Assembly: GCA_964352535.1 (NCBI GenBank)
Contig: CAYGSW010000116.1
Location: forward strand, 1 to 17,558
Direction: 5' to 3'
Length of the DNA: 17,558 bases
From: Granulosicoccus sp964352535
Lineage (GTDB): Bacteria; Pseudomonadota; Gammaproteobacteria; Granulosicoccales; Granulosicoccaceae
Below, piece after piece: positions 7,074-14,682 of the stretch; the stretch's first letter is position 1, and each line of letters begins with the position of its first letter. The position numbers and the translations under genes are program-made. Below the pieces are notes generated by a model. It searched no databases. It saw nothing but the letters and a program-made list of their open reading frames with translations, and was not told the origin of the DNA.

Positions 7074-8332
7074 ACCATGAAATATATGATGTAGTCGTGG
7101 TCGGTGGTGGTCCTGCCGGGGCTACTGCGGCCAGGAATCTTGCCGCGCGTGGCTTGCAGGTCATGCTGCTTGACAGAGCTGGTCGAATCAAGCCCTGCGG
7201 TGGCGCTGTGCCACCTCAGATGTTGAGGGATTTCGACGTACCCAGAGAAGTACTGGAAGCTGAAGTGACCTCAGCACGCATGGTGTCGCCCAAGAACAAT
7301 GCCGTGGATATGCCGATTGAAATTGGCTACGTTGGCATGGTAGATCGAGGCACATTTGACGAATGGCTGCGCGCGCGTGCTGGCGAGTCCGGTGCAGTGC
7401 GCCAGGATGGCACTTTCGTGTCGCTGGGTCTGTCAGACGGGGTGAGTCGGGAAGTCACGTTCGCTCCGGGTAAAAAAGGCAACACATCGGAGCCTGTGAC
7501 GGTCAAGGCGCGCTACATTATCGGTGCCGATGGTGCCAAGTCTCGCGTCGGGCGTGCAGCGATCAAAGGCGCAGAAAAGCTGCAGAGTGTATTTGCTTAT
7601 CACGAAATTGTTGAAGCACCTGATGCGGCAACGCCGATCAATTACTCCGAAGACTTCAACGCAGCGCTTGAGGCTGATCCCTTGCGATGTGATGTTGTGT
7701 ACAACGGCAAATTGTCGCCTGATTTCTACAGCTGGATCTTCCCGCATGGCAAGACGATCAGCGTCGGAACCGGAACAGCGGTGCAAGGGTTTGGTATTCG
7801 GGAAGCAGTGACTCAGCTGCGACGCCAAAGCGGTCTGGACACAGCTGTCACCGTTAGAACCGAGGGTGCGCCCATCCCGATGAAACCGCTGAAAATCTGG
7901 GATGATGGTCAGCATGTCGTTTTGGCAGGTGATGCTGCAGGTGTCGTAGCACCGGCCTCAGGTGAGGGGATTTTCTATGCCATGACCTGTGGGGATATGG
8001 TGGCGGATACGGTTGCCCAGGCGATTGAAACCAACAACCCGGCTTGTCTGAAGCTTGCGCGCAAGCGTTTTCTGAAAAAACACGGAAAAGTGTTCTGGGT
8101 GCTCGGCATCATGCAGCGTTTCTGGTACCACAGCGATAAGCGCCGAGAGCGCTTTGTCACCATGTGTGCCGATGCAGACGTGCAAAGACTTACCTGGGAA
8201 TCGTATCTGAACAAGAAACTGGTCAGGCGTGACCCCATGGCGCACCTGCGGATCTTCATCAAGGATGTCGGACATCTGCTGGGCATCGTTTCAGAAAACG
8301 GAAAGACAACCACTAAGCCCACACAACCGTAG
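7070..8332 (+). CDS. bchP: Geranylgeranyl diphosphate / geranylgeranyl-bacteriochlorophyll reductase (BchP)
   Basis: BchP is a flavoprotein that uses NADPH to reduce three double bonds of the geranylgeranyl tail, giving phytylated bacteriochlorophyll a. The 420-residue product starts with the FAD dinucleotide fold YDVVVVGGGPAGATAA (Gly12, Gly14, Gly17) followed by KPCGGAVPPQML, the family's hallmark. YIIGADGAKSRVGR and HVVLAGDAAGVVAPASGEG (Asp288) are the later flavin-binding motifs of the geranylgeranyl reductase family. It is longer than the roughly 390 residues usual in Rhodobacter, partly through a polar tail after KDVGHLLGIV. The frame stays open far upstream inside bch2, but ATG 7070 overlaps the bch2 stop by four bases and begins right at the FAD motif, so it is the start. 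Confidence 0.95.
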   Translation: MNHEIYDVVVVGGGPAGATAARNLAARGLQVMLLDRAGRIKPCGGAVPPQMLRDFDVPREVLEAEVTSARMVSPKNNAVDMPIEIGYVGMVDRGTFDEWLRARAGESGAVRQDGTFVSLGLSDGVSREVTFAPGKKGNTSEPVTVKARYIIGADGAKSRVGRAAIKGAEKLQSVFAYHEIVEAPDAATPINYSEDFNAALEADPLRCDVVYNGKLSPDFYSWIFPHGKTISVGTGTAVQGFGIREAVTQLRRQSGLDTAVTVRTEGAPIPMKPLKIWDDGQHVVLAGDAAGVVAPASGEGIFYAMTCGDMVADTVAQAIETNNPACLKLARKRFLKKHGKVFWVLGIMQRFWYHSDKRRERFVTMCADADVQRLTWESYLNKKLVRRDPMAHLRIFIKDVGHLLGIVSENGKTTTKPTQP

Positions 8333-8531
8333 AATAGATTTAATGTGGATGTAAAGATATGTCTGCAGCCGTGCGTTGTGTGGGAAACCGTTGGTGCTGT
8401 AGTCACTAATAATGCAGGGCTGGCGCGCAGTCGCCCTGTATGTTCCACTACACTTGTGTACTTCACGTTGCTGGCACGTCAACAGTCGTTACTGTCGGAG
8501 TGTCCTGTACGGCTAAAGTTTGGGGACAGTC

Positions 8532-9005
8532 ATGTGGATTTCATACGCGGCCATATCGCTAGCGCTGCTGGTAGTGGGGGGCGTGGGTGGCAAAGCGACC
8601 GACATCGGGCCTTGGTACCGTAACCTTTCCAAGCCCTCGTGGAACCCGCCTGATTGGGCCTTCCCCGTAGTCTGGACCACCATTTATCTGTTTATCATCG
8701 CCTCTGTGGGAGGTGTCTGGAACGCTGCAGAAACAGGTGACAAGAGTTTCATTGTCTGGCTGGTAGCCATCAACCTGGTGCTCAACCTTTTGTGGAGCGT
8801 GATTTTTTTCACCATGCGCAAACCGCTCTGGGCGTTAATCGAGGTGTTTCTGCTGTGGTTGTCAATTATTGCAATGATGATCGGCTTTGCCACAGTAGGT
8901 GCCTTGTACGCATGGCTGCTGGTACCTTATCTCGCTTGGGTCAGTGTTGCGATGCTGCTCAATCTGAGCATCGTCCGTCTTAATCCGGATCTGGCAACAG
9001 CGTGA
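8532..9005 (+). CDS. tspO: TspO/MBR family tryptophan-rich sensory protein
   Basis: This 157-residue protein has five hydrophobic helices and the family signature WYRNLSKPSWNPPDWAFPVV followed by WT (Trp28 to Thr49), rich in tryptophan and proline. TspO binds porphyrins and related ligands in the outer or cell membrane; in Rhodobacter sphaeroides it lowers expression of PpsR-controlled photosynthesis genes in the presence of oxygen. I chose ATG 8532, preceded by GGGGA with a 5-base gap; a TTG four codons upstream is less likely. It lies 199 bases downstream of bchP. I found no exact PpsR-type site in that gap (only a near match, TGT-N12-ACT, at 8437-8454), so it may be transcribed separately. 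Its place at the end of the cluster is common for tspO/crtK in phototrophs. Confidence 0.92.
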   Translation: MWISYAAISLALLVVGGVGGKATDIGPWYRNLSKPSWNPPDWAFPVVWTTIYLFIIASVGGVWNAAETGDKSFIVWLVAINLVLNLLWSVIFFTMRKPLWALIEVFLLWLSIIAMMIGFATVGALYAWLLVPYLAWVSVAMLLNLSIVRLNPDLATA

Positions 9006-9041
9006 TCCCGCTGCTTGCCGGCTTCACTCCATGAATCGACT

Positions 9042-9047
9042 TATAAT
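9042..9047 (+). promoter_or_regulatory. Possible -10 box for pntAB
   Basis: A perfect TATAAT occurs 92 bases before the pntA start, in the gap after tspO. No good -35 hexamer is present at 16-18 bases upstream (TTGCCG lies 21 bases away), so the assignment is weak. Confidence 0.25.
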
Positions 9048-9096
9048 TAGAATTCAACTGGCATAGCGTCCTTGTTTTGCCAGCTGATACACTTGC

Positions 9097-9126
9097 GTCG
9101 CCAACTATAAAGTCGCCAACCATAAA
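9097..9126 (+). repeat. 15-bp tandem repeat in the pntA leader
   Basis: Two adjacent copies, GTCGCCAACTATAAA (9097-9111) and GTCGCCAACCATAAA (9112-9126), differ at one base. The second copy runs straight into the GAGGAG ribosome binding site (9127-9132). It could be a translational or protein-binding element, or a recent slippage duplication. Confidence 0.85.
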
Positions 9127-9138
9127 GAGGAGCTTTTC

Positions 9139-10695
9139 GTGCTAATCGGAGTCCCATCAGAAACGTTTGCGGGGGAAAAGCGTGTCGCAATGACACCTGA
9201 AACCGCAACGCATATCCAGAAACTGGGTCACACCTTGTGTGTTCAGTCTGGCGCAGGCCTAGCCTCCAATATCGCTGACGATCTCTATCGGGAAGCCGGC
9301 GTGGAGGTGCTCGATACGGCCGCTGCAGTGTACGAAAAGGCTGAAATAATCATGAAGGTGCGTGCGCCGGATCCTCAATCTTCAATCGGGGACGAGGTGG
9401 CCATGCTCAAGGAAGGCACGATCCTGATCAGTTTCATCTGGCCAGCCCAGAATGAGGCACTGATGAGTGCGCTCAGTGCGCAGAAAGTGACGGCCATGGC
9501 TATGGATTCTGTGCCGCGAATATCGCGAGCGCAAAAATTGGATGCGCTGAGTTCCATGGCCAATATCGGCGGCTATCGTGCGGTTGTAGAAGCGGCTAAA
9601 CAGTTCGGTCGATTTTTCACAGGTCAGATCACGGCGGCTGGGAAGGTACCGCCCGCCAAGGTGCTGGTCATCGGAGCAGGGGTCGCAGGTCTGGCAGCCA
9701 TCGGTGCAGCACGTGGCATGGGTGCCATTGTTCGTGCTTTTGATACCCGCCCGGAGGCCGCTGAGCAGGTCGAAAGCATGGGTGCTGATTTTCTCATGCT
9801 TGATTTCAAGGACGATGAGGATGGCGCCGGAGAAGGTGGCTATGCCAAAGTCATGAGTAAAGAATTTATCGATGCTGAAATGGCCTTGTTCAGAGAGCAG
9901 GCCAAAGAAGTGGACATCATCATCACGACCGCGCTGATTCCCGGTCGCGATGCACCCGAACTTATCACCACCGACATGGTCGAGTCGATGAAGCCGGGTA
10001 GCGTCATTGTCGATCTGGCCGCCGAGAGAGGTGGCAACTGCAAGTTGACGGTAGCCAACGAGATTACCCGACATGGCGAAGTCACCCTGATCGGATACAC
10101 CGATCTGCCCAGTCGCATGGCGGCTCAGTCAAGCCAGCTGTACGGCACAAACCTGCGGCATCTGTTGGCAGATCTGACACCGGACAAGGACGGCAACGTC
10201 AACGTCAATATGGAAGATGAGGTCATTCGCGGTGCCACAGTTATCAATAACGGTGAAATCACCTGGCCACCTCCGGCACCCAAGCTCTCAGCTGCGCCCA
10301 AACCCGCACCCAAGCCTGCGGTGCAGGAGCCTGTTGAAGAAGTAAAGACAGGTGGTCTGAGCGGTACAGTTATCGCAGCAGTAGCTGGCGTAGTGGCTAT
10401 TCTGGCTGTGGGTAGCGTAGCACCGCCAGATTTTATGAGTCACTTTACGGTCTTCGTGCTGGCTTGTTTTGTTGGATACCAGGTGGTCTGGAGCGTCACC
10501 CCGGCATTGCACACGCCGCTGATGAGCGTGACTAATGCCATAAGCGGCATCATCGTCGTGGGTGCACTGCTGCAGGTGTCCTCGGGTTCCGGGCTTGTTG
10601 TGTTCCTCGCAGCGTTTGCCACACTCATTGCCAGCATCAATATTGCCGGTGGTTTTCTAGTGACTCAGCGTATGCTGAAGATGTTCAGGAAATAA
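9139..10695 (+). CDS. pntA: NAD(P) transhydrogenase subunit alpha (PntA), single-chain type
   Basis: With PntB this forms the inner-membrane transhydrogenase that uses the proton gradient to reduce NADP with NADH. The 518-residue product contains domain I (NAD-binding, about 1-375). It has the RISRAQKLDALSSMANIGGY loop, the Rossmann motif VIGAGVAGLAAIG with Gly179, Gly181 and Gly184, and SSQLYGTNLRHLL. A Pro/Ala-rich linker (about 375-405) is followed by C-terminal membrane helices with HFTVFVLACFVGYQVVW and LHTPLMSVTNAISGIIVV. The whole closely resembles the E. coli single-chain PntA, not the split PntAA/PntAB of alphaproteobacteria. The start is GTG at 9139, preceded by AGAGGAG with a 6-base gap. 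pntB follows after 5 bases. Confidence 0.96.
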   Translation: MLIGVPSETFAGEKRVAMTPETATHIQKLGHTLCVQSGAGLASNIADDLYREAGVEVLDTAAAVYEKAEIIMKVRAPDPQSSIGDEVAMLKEGTILISFIWPAQNEALMSALSAQKVTAMAMDSVPRISRAQKLDALSSMANIGGYRAVVEAAKQFGRFFTGQITAAGKVPPAKVLVIGAGVAGLAAIGAARGMGAIVRAFDTRPEAAEQVESMGADFLMLDFKDDEDGAGEGGYAKVMSKEFIDAEMALFREQAKEVDIIITTALIPGRDAPELITTDMVESMKPGSVIVDLAAERGGNCKLTVANEITRHGEVTLIGYTDLPSRMAAQSSQLYGTNLRHLLADLTPDKDGNVNVNMEDEVIRGATVINNGEITWPPPAPKLSAAPKPAPKPAVQEPVEEVKTGGLSGTVIAAVAGVVAILAVGSVAPPDFMSHFTVFVLACFVGYQVVWSVTPALHTPLMSVTNAISGIIVVGALLQVSSGSGLVVFLAAFATLIASINIAGGFLVTQRMLKMFRK

Positions 10696-10700
10696 GAATA

Positions 10701-12128
10701 ATGAATGAAGGTATGATCACAGCGGCCTATATTATATCCGCCATTCTTTTTATCCTGAGCTTGTCAGGATTGTCAAAGCAGGAAACTGCCCGACGAGGAA
10801 ATCAGTTCGGCATCGCCGGTATGGCGATAGCTGTTCTTGCTACCATCATGAACAGTGAGGTCACCGGTTACGGGGTATTGCTCGTTACCATCGGCATCGG
10901 TGGTGCAATTGGCGCCTATCTGGCACGCAGGGTGGAGATGACCCAGATGCCGGAGCTGGTTGCGATACTTCACAGCTTTGTCGGTCTGGCGGCAGTGCTG
11001 GTTGGTTTTGCTACTTACCTGGATCCTGAGTCCTACTACGTTGGTACGGAAAGAACCATTCATGATGTCGAAATCTATCTGGGCGTGCTGATCGGAGCAC
11101 TGACCTTCACGGGGTCTGTCATCGCGTTTGGCAAACTCAGCGGTAAGGTGGGTAGCAAACCCCTGATTCTACCGGCCCGTCACATGCTCAATGCAGGCAT
11201 CGGTGTCGCTTGCCTTATCCTGCTTGTCATGTTCCTTGGTACTGCTCCGGAAGGTGCTGCGGCTGCAGACGCCAGCATAGGAAAAGGTGCGGGCACGGCC
11301 ATACTCATCATCATGACGCTGCTTGCGTTTGCCTTTGGCGTACACATGGTCATGGCCATTGGTGGTGCTGATATGCCAGTTGTCATCTCGATGCTCAACA
11401 GCTACTCGGGCTGGGCGGCCGCCGCTACCGGCTTCATGTTGTCCAACGACCTTCTGATTGTAGTGGGTGCCCTGGTGGGTTCCAGTGGCGCTATCCTCAG
11501 CTACATCATGTGCCGTGCAATGAACCGCAAGTTTTTCAGCGTTATCATGGGCGGCTGGGGTGATACTGCAGGAGGTTCTGCTGCTGAAGGTGAAGAGGAG
11601 CAGGGCGAAGCAATCCCCATCAATGCAGACGAAGTTGCGCAGTTATGCAAGGACGCGGATTCGGTCGTTATTGTGCCCGGTTATGGCATGGCGGTAGCGC
11701 ATGCGCAGCATCCGGTATCCGAACTCACGCGCAAATTGAAGGATGCCGGGATCAATATCCGATTCGCCATACATCCGGTTGCTGGTCGCATGCCCGGACA
11801 CATGAACGTGCTTCTGGCAGAAGCCAATGTTCCTTATGATCTTGTTCTGGAAATGGACGAAATCAATGACGACTTACCACAAACTGATGTGGTTATCGTT
11901 ATCGGTGCAAACGATATCGTTAATCCGGCGGCTCTGGAAAATCCCAATAGCCCGATTGCCGGCATGCCGGTACTTGAAGTCTGGAATGCCAAGCAGGTTA
12001 TTGTATCCAAGCGCTCGATGGCTACCGGCTATGCAGGCGTCGAGAATCCACTGTTCTTCCGTGAGAATACGCGTATGTTGTTTGGTGATGCAAAAGAGAG
12101 TGTCAACGGTATCCTTGCCAATCTGTAA
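10701..12128 (+). CDS. pntB: NAD(P) transhydrogenase subunit beta (PntB)
   Basis: PntB supplies most of the proton channel and the NADP-binding domain III. The 475-residue product has eight or nine N-terminal helices (for example MPELVAILHSFVGLAAVLVG, IGGADMPVVISMLNSYSGWA and FMLSNDLLIVVGALVGSSGA). The soluble NADP domain (about 305-475) carries VIVPGYGMAVAHAQHPV, the GxGxxV-type motif, then IHPVAGRMPGHMNVLLAEA, MDEIND and VIGANDIVNPAA. Length and motifs match E. coli PntB closely (462 residues there). It starts 5 bases after pntA and is cotranscribed. By supplying NADPH the pair could support BchP and biosynthesis generally; a specific link to phototrophy is inference. Confidence 0.97.
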   Translation: MNEGMITAAYIISAILFILSLSGLSKQETARRGNQFGIAGMAIAVLATIMNSEVTGYGVLLVTIGIGGAIGAYLARRVEMTQMPELVAILHSFVGLAAVLVGFATYLDPESYYVGTERTIHDVEIYLGVLIGALTFTGSVIAFGKLSGKVGSKPLILPARHMLNAGIGVACLILLVMFLGTAPEGAAAADASIGKGAGTAILIIMTLLAFAFGVHMVMAIGGADMPVVISMLNSYSGWAAAATGFMLSNDLLIVVGALVGSSGAILSYIMCRAMNRKFFSVIMGGWGDTAGGSAAEGEEEQGEAIPINADEVAQLCKDADSVVIVPGYGMAVAHAQHPVSELTRKLKDAGINIRFAIHPVAGRMPGHMNVLLAEANVPYDLVLEMDEINDDLPQTDVVIVIGANDIVNPAALENPNSPIAGMPVLEVWNAKQVIVSKRSMATGYAGVENPLFFRENTRMLFGDAKESVNGILANL

Positions 12129-12149
12129 GCACCTCTTGCGTTTGAACAT

Positions 12150-12189
12150 CTTCGGGTGCGTCACCTTGAAAACAGGCGCGCATCCGAAG
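12150..12189. terminator. Possible bidirectional hairpin between pntB and the convergent regulator gene
   Basis: Arms CTTCGGGTGCG (12150-12160) and CGCATCCGAAG (12179-12189) pair over 11 positions with one G-U, around an 18-base loop. No clean T-run follows, so termination efficiency is doubtful. It lies in the 143-base gap between convergent genes. Confidence 0.35.
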
Positions 12190-12271
12190 GTACGAAGCGC
12201 TTTTGCTGTGGGCTGACGCGCATCGCTCTGTGCGGTATATACGGCCGTCAGCGAATCATAAGACTACGGAT

Positions 12272-13036
12272 TTATTCCGGTATAGGTTCCCGTACGGTTT
12301 TGCTGGTGAACATATACCCGGCGCCACGAATGGTTTTGATCCATTCGGTCCCATCGTCCTGTTCGATTTTTTTGCGCAACTGCGCTACGTGATTGTCAAC
12401 CACCCGATCAGTCGGATGCCAATCCCTTCCTGTAAGTCTTTCCATAAGCTGCTCACGCGAGAGTACGCGCTTAGGACTGCTAAGGAAAATTTCCAGTAAA
12501 TCGTATTCGGTTGTCGTCAGATTGACGATCTCATCGTCGGCATTACGTAGCTCGCGCGATGCCGTGTTGACCGACCATTTGCCAAACCTAATGACTTCGA
12601 GGACTTCTGTCCCCTTAACGGCCTTGCCAGCGCCTATAGGTGTTGTGTGCACCTCGTTTCTGGTTGATTTGGAGCGTCGCAACACTGAACGCACGCGAGC
12701 AATAAGCTCTCTGACAAGGAACGGCTTGGTAATGTAGTCATCAGCGCCCAGTTCCAGCCCCACTACAGTGTCAATCAGATCGACGCGACCACTGACCAGT
12801 ATGATCGGTACCTCGCTGAGTTTACGAATGTTTCTAACCAGATCCAGACCATTTTCACGATCCAGGACGACGTCCATGGTAATCAGATCGATATTAACTG
12901 ATGCAATTTGCTCACGCAGGCTCTCCCCATTTTCAGCCTCCAGTACGATGAAACCCTCAGCCTCGAGTGAAGAACGCAGTAGCTCGCGTATTCTGGGATC
13001 ATCGTCTACCACCAATATTGTGTCGCCGCCGATCAC
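12272..13036 (-). CDS. OmpR/PhoB-family response regulator
   Basis: The 254-residue protein has an N-terminal receiver domain (about 5-120) with the acidic pair Asp11/Asp12, phospho-acceptor Asp55 (LITMDVVL), Ser82 and Lys104 in ITKPF, so it looks fully phosphorylatable. A C-terminal winged-helix DNA-binding domain follows (about 150-248) with ELRNADDEIVNLTTTEYDLL, RVLSREQLMERLTG, VDNHVAQLRKKIE and IKTIRGAGYMF. The roughly 35-residue linker between the domains is longer than in many OmpR proteins. The start is GTG at 13036; AGGTG lies a few bases upstream. No canonical histidine kinase is adjacent. Instead it diverges from an operon whose second gene encodes a degraded kinase-like protein. 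A 10-bp direct repeat in the shared gap (13232-13251) is a candidate binding site. I cannot name the orthologue or its signal. Confidence 0.93.
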   Translation of the reverse strand: MIGGDTILVVDDDPRIRELLRSSLEAEGFIVLEAENGESLREQIASVNIDLITMDVVLDRENGLDLVRNIRKLSEVPIILVSGRVDLIDTVVGLELGADDYITKPFLVRELIARVRSVLRRSKSTRNEVHTTPIGAGKAVKGTEVLEVIRFGKWSVNTASRELRNADDEIVNLTTTEYDLLEIFLSSPKRVLSREQLMERLTGRDWHPTDRVVDNHVAQLRKKIEQDDGTEWIKTIRGAGYMFTSKTVREPIPE

Positions 13037-13231
13037 ACCGCATTCACCTGATTCGTCCTGTTCTGCTGGATTTTGACAGTGGAAAAATAGTCACCCGTAC
13101 TGCTTTTCAAGACTCATTGACATGATAGCCAAATGCCGTTGGGCTGAACATGCCAAATTACACTAGATATACCAGTTGAATTGTCTGTGCTGCGTCTTGT
13201 TGACCGATTTGTCATAGTCAGACGCTCGCGG

Positions 13232-13251
13232 TGCATACGAATGCATACGCA
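13232..13251. repeat. 10-bp tandem direct repeat, possible OmpR-family binding site
   Basis: TGCATACGAA (13232-13241) and TGCATACGCA (13242-13251) match at nine of ten positions. Adjacent direct repeats with a one-helical-turn period are typical of OmpR/PhoB-family targets. It sits between the response regulator and the divergent operon. Function is inferred. Confidence 0.45.
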
Positions 13252-13385
13252 ATCCTTACAAACTGATGCTAAGACCTGATCATAGCTTTACATTGAGTGA
13301 GGATACTGTCGCCACTGATAAAAGACCTTTGCCCCAGGTGCACCGGAAAATTGGTGCGAGTCACTGCGTTGTAGGTAAGAGGACG

Positions 13386-13409
13386 ATGGCATACAGCAAT
13401 TTACGATGA
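13386..13409 (+). CDS. Possible leader micro-ORF (7 codons, MAYSNLR)
   Basis: ATG at 13386 is preceded by AAGAGGA only 2 bases away, closer than ideal. Its stop (TGA 13407-13409) overlaps a second tiny frame, ATG AGT GGA TAA (13406-13417), whose TAA overlaps the ATG of the next gene at 13417. The chain of ATGA and TAATG overlaps could couple translation into a gene with only a weak ribosome binding site of its own. Chance is not excluded for frames this short. Confidence 0.25.
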   Translation: MAYSNLR

Positions 13410-13416
13410 GTGGATA

Positions 13417-14676
13417 ATGGGTATTTCACTACAGCATTCCAAGACAGTCGAAACAGATCGAGCAGCCATTGAGGCGGAATTAAAGCGCTTGCTCAACGAG
13501 AAACGTTTTGCTGGCGCACCAATGATGTCTGCATTCCTGCGCTATATCGTGACACAGAAACTGGAGGGAAATGCGGCGCGAATCAAAGCCTATACCATCG
13601 GGGTAGATGCCCTGGGAAAGCCGGATTCATTCGATGCTCAGCTTGATCCATCGGTTCGCGTGCTTGCATTGCGTTTGCGCAAGACCCTGAAAGCCACCTA
13701 CGAGTCCGGTGCTGCAAGTGCCGTACGCATTGAGCTCAGAGTTGGCACCTACGTGCCGGAGTTCTACAAGGCATCGTCCAGCGACACCCAAACCGAGGCC
13801 AAAACTGCGAAGCCGATCGTTGATGTTGTCAGCGACGTAGGCACTTTTCATCGGGACAGTGAGCAGCTGGCCTCTGATACACGGTTACAGTCAACGCAGC
13901 TGGCTAAATACACTGCTTTGGTGGCAGAAAGACAGCAAACGTACGGATCCAGCAAAAAGGGTAGCCATCCAGTTATCAGTAGGGCGAATACCGCTAGGCA
14001 AGGTCTGTTTGATCGCAACATGCCCTTGGCCAGGCTTTCCATGCTTTGTGTTCTGGTGCTGCTTACGCTTGCGTTACTTCGCACTGCACCTTTCAATGGT
14101 CACGAGATTCTGTTCGGTGCAACAAACAGCGAATCCAGCATTCAGGTTGCCAGCCTGGGGAAGCAGGGCAATGCACCGGGCGTAGAAAGCCAGGATACTA
14201 CTCCAACCCTGTTCGTCAGAAGCGAAGTTCAGCCCTCTTCACGCCTTTATCATGTCTCTGTTCGGTTGGGCAGATCGGTAATGAAAGCTGGTGACGTCAA
14301 TGTGGTTTTTATGCTGGATTCTGAAAATGCCATAAAAACATCGAAAAACGACTACACCATGTTGCTCAGTGAAGTCATGGTGGGAACAAAAGCCCGGATT
14401 GACACGCAGATTCTGCGAACGACAACCGGGAGGATGATCAGCAACGCTACGCTTTTGTTTGATGAATCAATAGCCAGCTTTTCGGGCGAAGAGATAGACC
14501 ATATCGAACGGTTGGCCACGAGCATCTCAAATGTTGATGGCCCGCTCTATCAGGATTTTTGTAAAAAGCAGGCTGCGCCTACTCCGGATTACTGTAAGGC
14601 GGCGCAGCTTCCACCCGGGGATGATGCACCCGATTGGCCACCTCTGCGTCACACTCGACATAGCAATGATGTATAG
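13417..14676 (+). CDS. Single-pass membrane protein with winged-helix-like N-terminal domain and periplasmic region
   Basis: The N-terminal 110 or so residues (about 15-120) contain MMSAFLRYIVTQKLEG, KAYTIGVDALGKPDSFDAQL, DPSVRVLALRLRKTL and IELRVGTYVPEF. I recognise this domain from the N-termini of many proteobacterial and acidobacterial membrane proteins, TPR proteins and adenylate cyclases, where it looks like a winged helix. A polar, low-complexity linker (about 120-205) leads to one transmembrane segment (about 207-223, LSMLCVLVLLTLALL). About 195 residues then follow that should be periplasmic and that I do not recognise. Near the end are two cysteines, Cys382 and Cys393, that could form a disulfide. 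The topology resembles ToxR/CadC membrane-bound regulators, but DNA binding is unproven. The kinase-like gene follows after 6 bases. Confidence 0.75.
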   Translation: MGISLQHSKTVETDRAAIEAELKRLLNEKRFAGAPMMSAFLRYIVTQKLEGNAARIKAYTIGVDALGKPDSFDAQLDPSVRVLALRLRKTLKATYESGAASAVRIELRVGTYVPEFYKASSSDTQTEAKTAKPIVDVVSDVGTFHRDSEQLASDTRLQSTQLAKYTALVAERQQTYGSSKKGSHPVISRANTARQGLFDRNMPLARLSMLCVLVLLTLALLRTAPFNGHEILFGATNSESSIQVASLGKQGNAPGVESQDTTPTLFVRSEVQPSSRLYHVSVRLGRSVMKAGDVNVVFMLDSENAIKTSKNDYTMLLSEVMVGTKARIDTQILRTTTGRMISNATLLFDESIASFSGEEIDHIERLATSISNVDGPLYQDFCKKQAAPTPDYCKAAQLPPGDDAPDWPPLRHTRHSNDV

Positions 14677-14682
14677 GGTTTC

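Larger units (their letters stand above)
13037..13416. other. 380-base divergent intergenic region
   Basis: This gap separates the response regulator from the membrane-protein operon. It contains a 10-bp direct repeat (13232-13251) and two micro reading frames abutting the downstream gene. I found no exact TGT-N12-ACA site, no convincing -35/-10 pair on either strand (TTGTCA at 13209-13214 with CATACG at 13234-13239 is poor), and no tRNA-like or terminator structure. Confidence 0.7.

Noticed and set aside
8318..8384. 10-base perfect inverted repeat (CCCACACAAC / GTTGTGTGGG) around the bchP stop
   Set aside because: The arms are 47 bases apart with no T-run; repeats of this size and distance are expected about once by chance in a window this long.
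8437..8454. TGT-N12-ACT near tspO
   Set aside because: The right half-site is ACT, not ACA; a single near match in about 200 bases is expected by chance.
11827..12216. Plus-strand frame overlapping the end of pntB in another frame
   Set aside because: It is out of frame with pntB, has unlikely composition and no start signal.
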